A DNA stretch of 64,000 nt from Aradus depressus. Lineage: Eukaryota > Arthropoda > Insecta > Hemiptera > Aradidae. The notes beneath the pieces are model-generated. The model saw only the letters and a list, made by a program, of their open reading frames with translations. It was not told where the DNA came from and searched no databases. Where the stretch lies: contig OY759214.1 in assembly GCA_963662175.1 (NCBI GenBank), positions 78,690,037 to 78,754,036 of the forward strand. The letters are read 5' to 3'. Each line of letters starts with the position of its first letter. Within the stretch, counting starts at the first letter, position 1. Both the position numbers and the translations under genes were made by a program. Shown here piece after piece: positions 20,584 through 31,868 of this stretch.

Positions 20584-20910
20584 GGGGCGCTGGTAGCTCA
20601 GTGGTTTAGGTGCTTGCTTATGGAGCTCAAGGTCGCGGGTCCAAGACACAGCCGAGGCCCTTAGTTTATTTTATCTGGTACGTAAAATAAACTTATGCAT
20701 GCCGTCCTTCGGGTGGGACGTTAAGCGATGGTCCCGAGCCTGTACAATGTCAGATACTCGTGAAAGACACCTACCCTAGGTGAATAAAAATTTAGGTTAG
20801 CCAAAATTTAGAACTCCCATAGTAGAGTCAGCTCTTGTCCACCAAAGAGACGAAAAAGCGCTCTGGTAGTAGGCAATATGACCTTGTAGTTAAATCCCGG
20901 GCATGAGTCA
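20584..20910 (+). mobile_element. SINE-1, full length
   Basis: Head 'ggggcgctggtagctcagtg' with intact A box. The B box is degraded (gggtccaagacac). The body is complete and the tail is 'cccgggcatgagtcaaaata'. Plus orientation. Confidence 0.85.
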
Positions 20911-21220
20911 AAATAAATAACTATAATGTAATTATAGATATAATTGAAATTAGACTTATATAATTTTTTTTTACTTTCTTTATTTGTAAAAATGTACGAT
21001 TTAATATGCTTTAAATGTTAAGCTCAAGATTGACTCGATTTACTATATCCATAAAACTGGGCATTATAATAAAATAAATTAATATAAACACTGATATGCT
21101 TGCATAATAATGTATATTTGCCATGATTTTTTTTTATGATTTATGGTACCTCAGAATCGAAATGAGAATATTTTGGAAAATGGTTGTTGCAAACTTGCAG
21201 CTATGTATTATATGTACCTT

Positions 21221-21382
21221 GTCTTTAACGAATACCTGACATCGTACAGGCTCAACGCCTCATCCGAAGGACGGCATGCTTAAGTTTATTTTACCTCCCA
21301 GATAAGATAAACTAAGGGCCTCGGCCGGGTCTTGAACCCTCGAACTTGAACTCAGCAAGCCACTGAGCTACCGGCGCCCTCC
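21221..21382 (-). mobile_element. SINE-1, 5' half
   Basis: Minus-oriented head and first body half. The plus strand starts 'gtctttaacgaatacctgac' and ends 'gctaccggcgccctcc'. An internal deletion removes 'gcgatggtcccga'. Confidence 0.8.
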
Positions 21383-22272
21383 TATTCTACAAGTTTTTAT
21401 ATGAAAACTAGATTATGTTGTATTATCTTTAAATAATCAATAGGCAGGTATAACAAATTAGTGTATACATTTAAAGAACTAAGCAAAAATATAAATACAA
21501 AAAAACTTCTGGTTTTGCTGTTAAAATAGCGTCCCTATTTCATAGTAAGGATGTTGTGTGGGACGGCTCATTTAAGTATTCAGCAAAGGACTGTTGAGTA
21601 GCCCTACGTTGTTGGTTGCGGTACATTTGCTACGGAACCCTTTCATTTATTTAAATGAAATTTTTTAAGAAATAAAACAAAAGAAATGTTTTTATAATCT
21701 AATTTCTAACGCTACTGCATCAAAAAAAGGGTTAAGGAGTGAAAAGTTGAACAATGTTTTATTATAAATTGGACTCTATTAGCTATCTAACGATGTTTTA
21801 TTTATTAACTACGATTATTAGTTTCGAAGAACGTTCGAGCGTTCAAAGTGTGACTTGTTTTCGTTGCGTCCCTGCTCCCGACGTTACCTTCAGCCCAGCG
21901 CGCCGAAAATGGATCATCATTAGTAAGGATTAAATATGACAAATCTCACAAAATTATTAATTACAAAAACTGTAGGAACTTATTCCTTCAAAGCTGAAAT
22001 GTAAACCCAAATCGTGCCCTTCCGAAACTGAGGTATGCTAAACCCGTAATAAAGGTTTGAAAACGTAGAGGATAGTTAAAACCAGTTATACCTGGTTTAA
22101 ATATTTATAAAATAAGTAAATAATATATAATATAAATATACACTTGCTCCTTCGAAGCTGGAGTGGCGGTAACCTCGCAATACTCACACCCCTTCAATAT
22201 TATAGTTATAGCATAACCAGATTTATACATCAACATCAGATGTAATTTATATTTATTTACTAGTTTTTTTAC
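21383..22272. other. No recognised feature
   Basis: AT-rich apart from a moderately GC-rich patch at 21820-21910 ('cgtccctgctcccgacgtta'). No coding or repeat assignment. Confidence 0.4.
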
Positions 22273-22419
22273 CCAAGCTTGCACAGTTTGTTGAATGATC
22301 TCCATCGCAAGACGAAAACAACCCTCAGTTTGGATGGAAAGGACCTCAACTGGGGATTCCTCATTTCTTGCCGTCCTTGAGTTCGCACAGTTATACAACT
22401 CACTAATAATTAGAATAAC
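22273..22419 (-). CDS. Candidate internal exon of an unrecognised minus-strand gene
   Basis: 147 bp (49 codons), phase 0 at both ends. On the minus strand the acceptor is 'atgtttacag' and the donor is TTGG|GTAAAA. The peptide begins VILIISELYNCANSRTARNE and continues ESPVEVLSIQTEGCFRLAME, then IIQQTVQAW. Its complexity and codon mix stand out from the AT-rich surroundings, and the frame is open for 97 codons. I do not recognise the family. No partner exon was securely found, so it may be an isolated pseudo-exon. Confidence 0.35.
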
Positions 22420-22859
22420 CTGTAAACATATAAGTTTTATTAAACTGCATATACGTTTTTCATTATTAAAGTTTTAATAATAAAAATATTATATGTATAT
22501 ACAGGTAGAAAAAAAAGTTTACTAAAATAAAAGATTTAAACTCAACAAAACATATAGTTAGATAAAGAAATGAAAAAATACTGTTTACACAGTTCTTTTT
22601 AAACATTTTATATTGGAAAGTGAGAAAATAAAAGAAAACAATATTTTAGATACACTTGAGAGACAGCACCTCCTTTCCAAAGTTAATGTGTCAGATCAAA
22701 AATTTAGGAAAACCAGTTTTTGAACGTTTTTGATATGCATTTTTGGCATATCTATATTAATAGAATGGGCGTATTTTTTCCCCTTGAATATTGAGTAACG
22801 TATCGTTTCAAAGGTTCTAACAAGGACTGTTAAAGAAAATTGTATTTTTGAGTTGACTA

Positions 22860-23290
22860 TTTGAAGCTGAGGGGGGCGTCAGGTTTAACATTCACTTCAG
22901 CCTGGAGCTGAATAAAAATAACTTAGGGGCATAATATCACCTTAATAGCAATCATAGGGGGCAAGAACCAGGGGTTTTGGAGAAGTGAGAGATGACAGCG
23001 TCATTTTATAGCGTTAGGCTTAACATCCATCTCTGCATTCAAAGTTATAGTAATCACGAACAAACCATCCAGTGGTGTCGGGGGTTGGTAAAACGTTAAG
23101 CTCAACATCCACCTCACCAACGCCAACAGTTGTCGGTATCAGCACTTTACAACGTTTTATAGGTTTACAATCCACAGCAATGGCGGGAGCAACAACCAAC
23201 TGGATTTGATGGACGACAGTCATAGAGGCATTTTGAATAATTAGGCTCACGCCACTTTAGCCTAGAGCTAACGGTAGTGGGATCCATCGT
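22860..23290 (-). repeat. Degenerate internally repetitive segment
   Basis: Four diverged occurrences of a phrase like 'ggatgttaagcctaacg' (minus strand) at about 22885, 23025, 23105 and 23250, with variable spacers. The 76-codon frame at 23020-23250 spans two of them. Origin unknown; more likely an old tandem or transposon relic than a gene. Confidence 0.35.
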
Positions 23291-25462
23291 TTAAGTAAAC
23301 ACAGGGATGTCTATGCGTCAGTATGTTTGCTTTCCAGCATCATTATACTTATATTGTTAAGATTATTTCTTCAGACTATAGGGGAGATTCAGGAAGTCTA
23401 GGGAGTCAGAGTTAGCGAGTGAAGCGATCAGGGGCAGAGCTTCTATATATACATAAACATATTAGAATATTTTAGAGAAATCTAATTTTATTATGGACAT
23501 TAAAAATATATATAAAATAAAAATAAAATAAATATAAGTAGTAAGTACGTATCTTTATTTCCTCCCCACATCTCTATTATTTACATATTTATTATTATTT
23601 ATAGTTACAGTATTTATTAATTTACATACGTATCACAAAAGATATTTTTTAACATAGGAATTCATAAACTATAATTTTTACAATAACTTAATAATATTAT
23701 TTATTAATTTACAATAATTGTAATATAATTTTTATATTATCTTACAAAGGCAATTTGGTGAACCTTTTTTATATCAGAAAATAAAATCAAAACCTAATAC
23801 AACTTCAAAGAAGACGAATATTTCAAAATTGGAATTGAAAACCCCAAAACTGTTCAAATATGTAGAATAAATCTGATTTAGTTGATGTATGACACACACC
23901 TATTAAAACAACTCATTTTGTAGAAATATTTGGGGGCATACAATCAAAAGATACTCAAAATATTTTTCCAAAAACAGAATTAGTAGTTGTTTCATCACGT
24001 AGTTCATATTACATTTTTGCCAGGAAAATTGAGCTAAATCTCATATATGCAATATGTTTATGGTAAAAAAAGATAGTAGTCGATGTTGTGTCATGAAAAA
24101 ATTGGTAAAATGAATGTATACATTTGGAAATTATGCCCCACAATTCAAAATTCATGTACTATCTTATTAATTATTAGTCTAGAGAAAACAATAATTAATC
24201 CATTTATGCTGCTCTAAAATAATCTAAGTATTCATAATTACAAAGTATATACAATACACATAAGTAGGGACCGGATACTTACATATCTTTTCATGTAAGA
24301 TTTCCACATTTAATACATATTTTGAAAAAGCAAGATTCAAAAAATTTGATTTACAATAATCTCTTACTTATTCTAGAGAGAGAAATAAAGAATTTTTAGG
24401 AGTGAGACCAATGAAAAAAAAAAATATAACTTCATAGTTATAATTATTAAAATGTTTAATAATTGTAATATTCTGAAATGTAGTTTTTGTCTAGTTCAAT
24501 ATGAGTAGAAAATTGAACGATTTCAAGGTTTGGATCCTCGTTCTCCACAGATGTACTAACTGGATTTCAAAAGAACGTTTTTTTTTTAAGAAGGGTAAAT
24601 GAGATTATCTGATGTAAAATAGAGGCAAATTCAACAACTGCCGCAGATATTTCCCCAACCTTATAAATATACAATCCACTCTTGAAGCTATATATATATA
24701 TAAATATATCTTAACGCTTGAAACTAACATAGAGCAGAGAAGAAAAAATCAAATTTCCGACTTGGTTCTTATAAGCACCAAATCTACCTATGTAATTCGA
24801 AAGGCTCCCCAAAAATAATAATTATTATAATAATAAAAGTATCCCATCTACACTTAAATTCATAAATAAATAAGATTTTTGTTAACACCTAAAATAGTAA
24901 AACATTAAATAACTAGACTATAACAATAAAAATTGTACAATAATCATTTACTAACATAAACAAATAAATAATAACATACAGAATATTAAAATGTACTTTA
25001 CAAGAACTTAGATGTAAAAGCAATAATTTAAGGTATTTTTGTGACAAATATTAATATACAAAATGAGAAAATGACATTAAAAAGTCGTTTGAAAAAATTG
25101 AATAATTATATAATGTATCAATATATTTATCGGTGTGTTGTACTTCCTTTTTTCTTTGATTATCGAATCATTTAGAGTAGAAAAAACAATTATCCCAACA
25201 AAATAAATGAAGAAGATACATATTTACAATAGAAAATATGATTCTCGTTTTTATGGAAATACAAAATATAACTTATAGATTTAAACCATGAATATACGAA
25301 CAGTTGGGAGAATATTTTGAAAAATGAACAGTTTTTTACCTCGGAGGTAAATAAGTTATATAAATAGTTAATCTTATTTTTTTGAGCTCTACACAAAGAC
25401 ATACTGAGCTAAGTCGAATCTCATTCCAGGAAGATTTTAGGAGAGTTTAGTAAGTTGTGGTG
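23291..25462. other. AT-rich DNA, no recognised feature
   Basis: Over 2 kb of strongly AT-rich DNA with simple-sequence stretches. No frame with domain-like content and no match to the repeat families defined here. Confidence 0.5.
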
Positions 25463-25760
25463 ACTCATGCCCGGGCTTCAACTATGTCACATCGCCTACT
25501 ACCAGAGCGACCTGGACATGAGCCCGACTCTTCCATGGGAATCTTAAATGGTGCCTACACAGATTTAGTTATCTGTGTTTTGGGGTTTATCTGAGTACCT
25601 GACGTACAGGCTCGGGACCAATGTTTAAGGTCTCAACCGTAGGACGGCGTGCTCAAGTTTTTTTTAAAACCCAGATAAAGAACCTAAGAATCCCGGTTGG
25701 GTTTCGAACCCTCGATCTTTAGCTCAGTAGGCAAACTACCTCTGAGCTACCGAGGCCCTC
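25463..25760 (-). mobile_element. SINE-1, diverged full-length copy
   Basis: Minus-oriented, from 'gagggcctcggtagctcaga' back to 'gcccgggcatgagtca'. Several indels, and the mid-body 'gtgcctacacagatttag' segment differs from other copies, marking an older or distinct subfamily shared with 36427-36617. Confidence 0.8.
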
Positions 25761-27240
25761 TGGAAGAGTTTATTGAAACACCGTGCTCCAATTTGTTTGG
25801 AAGCTAAATAATAATTTATATGGATTGTTTGAATAAATTATCGCTATAATTTATTTTTCAGTTATTTGGATTAATTTCCATAAAAAAAAAAGATATTGTA
25901 ATAATATTCAAAGGAGAATCCATGAAGATGAAAACTCTAAGGCAGACAACTTCAAAGGCTCTCGAAAAATGTTATATATATATTTAAGAAAATAAAGACT
26001 ATCTAATTACATATTCATACAGAAGCTACCAAGCTTCTGGTATAAGGATCCATTTTTTGTTTTTGTTATTTGTATTTTTCCTTTTGGGTTTTCTTGCCTA
26101 AATATAAAAATAAATAAACAGAAAAATGTACTATATAATAATACTAAATACAGTATTACTTTATGTTTCATTATAAGTAGTATTCACTTTTAAGACAGAC
26201 TCCATTGATGGTCATTAAACCAATTAGAGACTCCATTGATGGTCAATAAACCAATTAGAGATTCAATTGATGGTCAATAAACCAATTAGAGATTCCATTG
26301 ATAGTCAATAAACCAATGAAGTTGTCTTTATGTGTCATTCAAAATTAAATTTTTATATAAATAATATTTAAAGAAATAAAAACTATATATCTACATATTC
26401 AGATCAAAATAACTTAGTTCTAGCCAGTTTTCCCGTCATATTTTGTGATTTTATAGAATATTTATAAATTTTACTTCACCTCCAGCCATCATTCTGAAAT
26501 CAATTCAGATTGACGTTGGGAACATTAATACCTTTAATTTCATAGCCAATAGTAATTTTAGAACAAATTAACTTCAGTATTATTAAGCCTGTTTTACAAG
26601 GATCTTGTTCTATTATTTTCTGGATTGAGAATACTTTTGTAAAAAATGTAGCATGTTGAAATGTCTGTAAGTGGATAAACACACCATAAAGTAGACTATT
26701 TATAATAAAAACCATAAAGCTCATTAAAAACTGTTATCATATACATTTCATATCTTTAACAGTTCATTATAAGAATACATATAGTAAACGGGTAATCAGG
26801 AAAGTACTTTTGGCTGTTTCCTAAACCAACCGCTAGAAGTACCTACTTTAGTGGCAGAAATAATTGTTGCTTTACTCTTCCTCTTTAATTGATATTTAAC
26901 AGTTTCAAATTTCTCAAACAAATATGACGTTCATTCAACATTATAATTTTAATTGAAAGTCATCTACATTACATATTTTTGTTTGTTCAACATTTTTTAA
27001 ATGATTTTGATGCGGATATAACAGGTTTTAGACAGTCTGACCAGTGTGTCAGTCACTTAAATTACTTATTTAAAGCAGGGGTCGACAACCCTTTTCCACC
27101 CTTGCTGGACGAACCAGAGTACAGACCACAGATTTGAATATCTGAATGACTATTTCCAACTTTTTCCCGAAGGTTTCTATTCGAATGTTCAACTTTCTAC
27201 TTGAATTAGGCCTCCTCAACTAAACAGGAGGTAGGCTAGG
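25761..27240. other. AT-rich DNA downstream of the tetraspanin gene
   Basis: No gene is recognised. A 31-bp tandem repeat lies at 26198-26317. Sequence just before 27241 would be the 3' UTR of the minus-strand tetraspanin. Confidence 0.45.
26198..26317. repeat. 31-bp tandem repeat, about 4 units
   Basis: Units of the form 'gactccattgatggtc' + 'aataaaccaattaga'. The four units differ at a few bases (gactcc/gattca/gattcc), and the fourth is slightly truncated. Confidence 0.9.
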
Positions 27241-27381
27241 TCAGTAGTCGTCCTTCAATTTGATGTATAGACAGCAGGAGAGGATCATGCCAAATATCTC
27301 GATGACGCTGAATCCGAGACCCACCGCACAGATTATGACCAACTGCTGCTCCAGTTCTGTTGAGAACCTGTGGATACAACC
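27241..27381 (-). CDS. Tetraspanin (CD151-like), last exon
   Basis: 141 bp, 47 codons, phase 0. The acceptor 'ctgtttcag' lies just above 27381 and TGA at 27241-27243. It begins GCIHRFSTELEQQL, supplying the last cysteine of the large extracellular loop (GC before TM4). Then come VIICAVGLGFSVIEIFGMIL (fourth transmembrane helix), CC juxtamembrane cysteines (probable palmitoylation sites) and a short tail ending KLKDDY. This order is that of CD151/Tspan11-type tetraspanins: the FGMIxxCCLY segment and length agree. Tetraspanins organise plasma-membrane microdomains and bind partners such as integrins; the partner here is unknown. Confidence 0.85.
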   Translation of the reverse strand, partial: GCIHRFSTELEQQLVIICAVGLGFSVIEIFGMILSCCLYIKLKDDY

Positions 27382-27419
27382 CTGAAACAGAACAAGTATT
27401 CAAAATAATCATAAAGGAA

Positions 27420-27690
27420 TTAATGTATTTACTGTCTTTTCCCCCACATCTTGAAGGCAATAGAAACAATTCGGAAAAGAATTTTTTTTCTCTTTGTTCT
27501 AAAAAATAAACTAACCATAATAAAAAATCATGTTTCCTATCCAAAAACAATATTTGATACATAACTTTTATTTTTTTAGCAGAGTTCTTCCACAGATAAA
27601 AGTATGTCGAATCTACTTTTGTTTATTATTTTTATTATTAATATAATTATTTTTTATTAGTTATTTACTCATTTCAATTGGTATATTTTT
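27420..27690. mobile_element. Rep-E copy in a tetraspanin intron, single tail unit
   Basis: Matches the sequence preceding and including the first unit of the satellite at 33555-33945: 'ccataataaaaaatc' and 'aaaacaatatttgatacata' (one or two changes), then 'cagagttcttccacagat', the counterpart of the satellite's 'cagagtacctccacagat'. Here the tail unit is present once only. Confidence 0.65.
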
Positions 27691-27920
27691 TATGAATAAA
27701 CAAATATTGTAGTAAAGAAGACACTCTGGAAGAATTATAATAAATATTATCATAATTTAAGTTATAATTAAAAACTATCTACTGTATTTATTAATATAAT
27801 TTTTTTGTATTAATTTATCAATAGTATTAATTTATTAATCTTTTATTTATATCATTTTTACTATTATTCTTATTACATGTGTGTCCGACACTAATAATTA
27901 ATAATGTATCTAATTTATGT

Positions 27921-28322
27921 ATATCGTCGGCCTAAATGTGATACCTCATAAGCGACATTTTTCCGAAAATCGTATTTTTTTTACAAAAAAAATAAGAAAA
28001 AAACTCCATTGATCTAGTGGGACCTCTTATACGACATAAAACGAAAAAACCATGAAATACGGTTTGAAGAACAGTACCTTGCAAAAGAAATGGGAACGAA
28101 ATTCTGGTGAAACCTCGTAACTCCGTCAAGTACGATAATGCTTTACTTGGATTCGCAAACTAACTTAAAAACAATTCATGACATGCATATACATCTTACT
28201 TGATACAAATGTCGAAGAAATTGAGGTTTCCTAAAAAGAATATTTTTATAATCAGTTTTTTGTCTCTCCTGTAAAGTTGGCTTTTTGCACATATGAGGTA
28301 TCACGTTTAGACCGACGATATG
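27921..28322. mobile_element. MITE with about 28-bp TIRs, about 400 bp
   Basis: Left end 'atcgtcggcctaaatgtgat' and right-end complement 'atcgtcggtctaaacgtgat' continue as matching 'acctcata' on both sides. Possible duplicated target 'atgtat' at each edge. It lies in the intron between the last two tetraspanin exons. No coding content. Confidence 0.8.
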
Positions 28323-28759
28323 TATGTGTATATTTTTATGAGAAATCTATAACCGGAAATAAATAGTATCACTATTAATAGTGGTGCTAATAATCTGAAG
28401 AATAACTTTTTTTTTTTTAGAAAATAAAATTTTTATGTAAAGCTCTTTTATTCTACTTAAGTTCATTTGTTATCGGAGTAACCGCTAAACCACAGTTCCC
28501 GAAATAACGACTTTAGTCCTTAGTAAGTTATTCTTAAATGTTATTTATTAAAATTTATCCTAACTTATGGCTGCAGAACCATGATTATTTTATTCAAGAA
28601 GAAGATGAAAGACAATTTATTAGGCTAGTATTCAAGTGCATTTCACAAAAATTATTTATACTTTGCCAATACGTATCTGAACTAACAATATTTATTAGAA
28701 CATCAGTAAACAATAAAAATTAACACAAACAAGACTTTGTAACAATTTTTTATAGAAAT
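28323..28759. other. Tetraspanin intron, no further feature
   Basis: AT-rich intronic sequence. The plus-strand frame at 28538-28723 has no recognisable features. Confidence 0.45.
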
Positions 28760-28950
28760 GCTCTCCCTCTTTCTCCCACCCTTCTCAAATTCATTCCTTC
28801 CTGACATTGCTTGGTTTATAAAATAAATGTAGTGGCATGAGCGGTTTTCTTTGTTTTATTGTGCAACATAGTTCTGAGAATGACTTTCTTATACCCAGAA
28901 ATGCTAGTATGAAATGAATTTGAGAATGCGGGAGAACCATGTCTCCACAA
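28760..28950. mobile_element. Rep-C copy next to a tetraspanin exon
   Basis: CT-rich left part 'ctctccctctttctcccacc', 'ttctcaaattcattccttcc', then 'gaatgactttcttataccca' and 'gaaatgaatttgagaatgcg'. It ends within about 20 bp of the splice donor at 28966. Confidence 0.6.
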
Positions 28951-28966
28951 AGAGGACGATACTTAC

Positions 28967-29119
28967 AGTGTATGGTATGTTACTCGGATGGTTGCTCTTG
29001 CCACAACCTTCTGAAGGAGTCTTGCAACAAGAATCCGGAACTTTATTTGTCGTATTGGACTCTAGCCTCCAACGACTACTTTCCCAGTTTTCAAAACTGC
29101 TCGCTCCGCAACATTTATA
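28967..29119 (-). CDS. Tetraspanin (CD151-like), large extracellular loop exon
   Basis: 153 bp, 51 codons, phase 0 both ends. Acceptor 'ttatgtttcag' above 29119; donor ACT|GTAAGT at 28966. It starts YKCCGASSFENWESSRW, containing the CCG hallmark of tetraspanins, followed by an N-x-T site (SNTTNK), VPDSCCKTPSEGCGKSNHPS and NIPYT. The CCG, the PDSCC and the GCG cysteines, plus the GC that opens the next exon, give the disulphide pattern of a six-cysteine loop. The PDSCCKT..GCG..NHPSNI order is the one known for CD151/Tspan11-like proteins. Confidence 0.9.
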
Positions 29120-29289
29120 CTGAAACATAAAATGGCAATAATAATAACAATGAACATTATTGCAAGAAATAAATATAAAAAAACAAAAACAAAATGATTC
29201 TCTTCCACGTAAGTGGCTGCGTCAAAAATACAAGTTTATGATCTGTATGAGTTGAATGAAGTGAGAAATTCAAATGTATTTATAATAAA

Positions 29290-29680
29290 TAATATATTTT
29301 CTCCTATTTATTTTTTTTGGTATTTACAACCTAGCAAATATTGACGTTTCTATAAGAACACCCCTCATCAGTCTCTCAAATTTATTTGATGATCTTTATG
29401 TAAAGATTAAAGTTGTTTTTTATATTCCTATTGCGGATACATATTTTACGAGTCGAAATCTTTGATAACCATTTAGTCTAGAAATCAGAAGATCTGAATT
29501 CATAAAATACGTCTCTGCATTGAAATTAAATGTACAACATTTAAAAAAGAAAAATTTGCTACTTTGTAGAACCAAAAAAAATAAATAGCAGGGAATATAG
29601 AGATATGTTGAAAAATTTGTTGTTGCGAATTGAGAATCTTCTTACACAACCCAAAAGTGAAATTTATTAATTGCATATCT
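29290..29680. mobile_element. Rep-D foldback repeat, copy 2
   Basis: 'ggtatttacaacctagcaaa', 'cccctcatcagtctc', 'tacatattttacgagtcg', then mirrored 'cataaaatacgtctctg' and a final 'ttacacaacccaaaagtg'. Same order as 19170-19560. Confidence 0.6.
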
Positions 29681-30486
29681 CTGGTGTTTAGGCAAAAGGG
29701 CTTAAATCAGAATAAGTCGTGATCCAAAGGATTTAGTGCATTTAAATATCATTACCAGATGTAACTCAATGTTGGAATATTTTACTTTGTTTATATTTAA
29801 TACTTTATAGAAATAATATTTCAAGTAACATAAATGTGCTTTACCTGATTTGCAGAATTTTTTTTAACCTTCAGAAATTTCCCTCCTAAAATTCAGATTA
29901 CTGATTTAAGTCCTTTTGCCCAAACACCCGAGATATAGGAACTATACATCCCATAGCAAAGAGTTGGTCCTTGCATAAGTTACCTTTTTCCAGCAATTTC
30001 AAAATCAATGTACTCAATACTCGTTGTCCTAATATATTTTAACCGACCATATTCGAGATGCGGAGATATTTAAAAAGTATTACAATTCTAGACAGTGGGT
30101 GTGATTTATTCTTACTTGGAACAGTTCTTTCAACTCTTCCTTCAGCTTCCAAATATTGTCGGTAACATGAGCATTTTTAACGACTTGGTTTCACAAGATA
30201 TAAATCAACTAAAAACTCTTAAGATGTAAAACTAATTTCATAACAACTATCATTGTATTTATTTGTTTGTTGAGGCGTAATGAGTATATGTGTTTCATTA
30301 TAGGATCCAACATCCATATTCTACTGTAGTTTCCATATTCTACTGTAGTTTATCACCAAATTAATCAACAAAAATAATAAATTACTATTTTCTAAAAATA
30401 GTAGGTACCTACTCATTTTTTTGATATAATAATAGAATACTTTAAAATTACATACAACATAAATACTCAGGTTGATCAGAAAGAAA
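29681..30486. other. Tetraspanin intron, no further feature
   Basis: AT-rich. 'ccatattctactgtagttt' is duplicated in tandem (2 x 19 bp) at about 30315-30352. Confidence 0.5.
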
Positions 30487-31210
30487 TATGGAGTTAGTTC
30501 TTAGTCCAGCCGCAGTAGCGCTGCATACACAAGGTTTGTGATATATTATTAATAATGTAATATCATATCCAACAAAATTATACCACTGGATGTTTTCTCT
30601 CTTAAGTCTTTATTGTCTTGTTTATTTTTATTTGCAATTTTACTTTTTTTTTTAATTACAAAATAAAATCAGCTCAGATAAGAATAATTATATAAGTATT
30701 TATGTAATCGAGAAAAAAATGTACATTAATAATAGTAATTATTTATGAATTTAAAAATTGATAGGTTAGGATAGGTTTATTAGCTATTTAAAAGATATTA
30801 CAGATCTCATCTAATCAGCGCTAAAGCGGCTGAACTAAGAACTAACGCCAGGTTTCTTTGTGGACAAAAAGAATATTTATGTCCAGTTATATTAGTATAA
30901 AATGTAAATAAAAATAAAAATGACAATAAAGGCTTGAGAGGGAAAACACCCAGAAGTATAAATTTGTTGGATATAATAATAAAATTACTCGACATAGATA
31001 CATACTCTGACCACAAAGAAACCTGGCGTTAGTTCTTAGTTCAGCCGCTTTAGCGCTGATTAGATGAGATCTGTAATATCTTTTAAATAGCTAATAATAT
31101 AAATGTTTAAATTCATAAATAATTACTATTATTATTGTACATATTTTTCTCTATTACATGGATAGTTATATAATTATTCTTATCTGATCTGATTTTATTT
31201 CGTAATTTTT
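30487..31210. mobile_element. Nested inverted repeats in a tetraspanin intron
   Basis: Arms of about 200 bp, at about 30656-30866 and 31012-31210, are inverted copies sharing 'agatctcatctaatcagcgc' and 'gaactaagaactaacgccag'. The 145-bp spacer between them is itself related, in inverse orientation, to 30535-30650 ('atccaacaaa', 'gggtgttttccctctcaag'-like). A third diverged arm begins at 30487 ('gttagttcttagtccagccg'). Together these suggest two copies of one foldback transposon nested or joined. Confidence 0.75.
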
Positions 31211-31314
31211 TTATGCCGCTATCTGGCAACTTTTTCTTCATTTTAACACAAACTTTTTACTTTTGAGTTGTGTAAGGAAATTCTATATTTATAATAATAT
31301 ACTTTTCACAGCTT

Positions 31315-31625
31315 TATTTGTCTACCATTTATTTTTACAACCTAGCAAATATAGACATTTCGCAAAGAACTCCTTCAGTATCTTAAATTTATTTGCTGAT
31401 TTTTTTTTTTTTTTTTTTTACGCATTGATTACGCTAAGTGATTATGAAAGATTTCATACATTTTGTAAAATATGTCTCCGCAATGAGAATAATATGAACA
31501 ACATTAAAAACAATTGTTTACATAAATCAGCCAATAAATTTGAGACACTGATGTTGGGAGTTCTCCCAGAAACGCTGAAATTTGCTAGATTGTTAAACCA
31601 AAACATAAGTAGGAGAAGAATAAAG
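31315..31625. mobile_element. Rep-D related foldback, copy 3
   Basis: 'tttttacaacctagcaaata' at the left is mirrored by 'gaaatttgctagattgttaa' at the right. The interior has poly(T) and 'aatttatttgctga'. The right end is about 70 bp from the donor of the tetraspanin exon at 31695. Confidence 0.55.
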
Positions 31626-31694
31626 CTGTGGAAAATATATTATTATAAACGTTTTAATATATTCACAAAATAAATAAAAATCTAATGTATTTAC

Positions 31695-31868
31695 CTCTTG
31701 TTGCATTTTATCGATAGCGAACGATTCGGCCACACCCATACCGTACTTTTCAGTGAATGTGTTATTCAAATTGTGATTCAGATCTGTTTCAACCTGGTTG
31801 CGGTATACATAGGCCAGGACTCCAACCATCTCCTCCATCAAGAATATCAGCAGGAGTAAGAAGGTGTA
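31695..31868 (-). CDS. Tetraspanin (CD151-like), TM3 exon
   Basis: 174 bp, 58 codons, phase 0 both ends. Acceptor 'ctgtttcag' above 31868; donor GAG|GTAAAT at 31694. It starts YTFLLLLIFLMEEMVGVLAY: the third transmembrane helix with an E-E-M-x-x-V-L-A-Y-V-Y-R exit as in CD151-like proteins. Then comes the first part of the large loop with an N-x-T (NNTFTEKYG), ending DKMQQE. Joining to 29119 gives MQQE-YKCCG without frame disruption. The upstream exons (start codon, TM1, TM2) were not found in this window, so the gene is partial here. Confidence 0.85.

Noticed and set aside
23020..23250. 76-codon minus-strand frame with regular VDVELNV-like wording
   Set aside because: The regularity comes from a degenerate DNA repeat that continues outside the frame (22860-23290); no splice sites or domain.
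28914..29130. Two overlapping plus-strand frames at the tetraspanin loop exon
   Set aside because: Antisense shadows of the exon at 28967-29119, which has matched splice sites and the CCG cysteine pattern.
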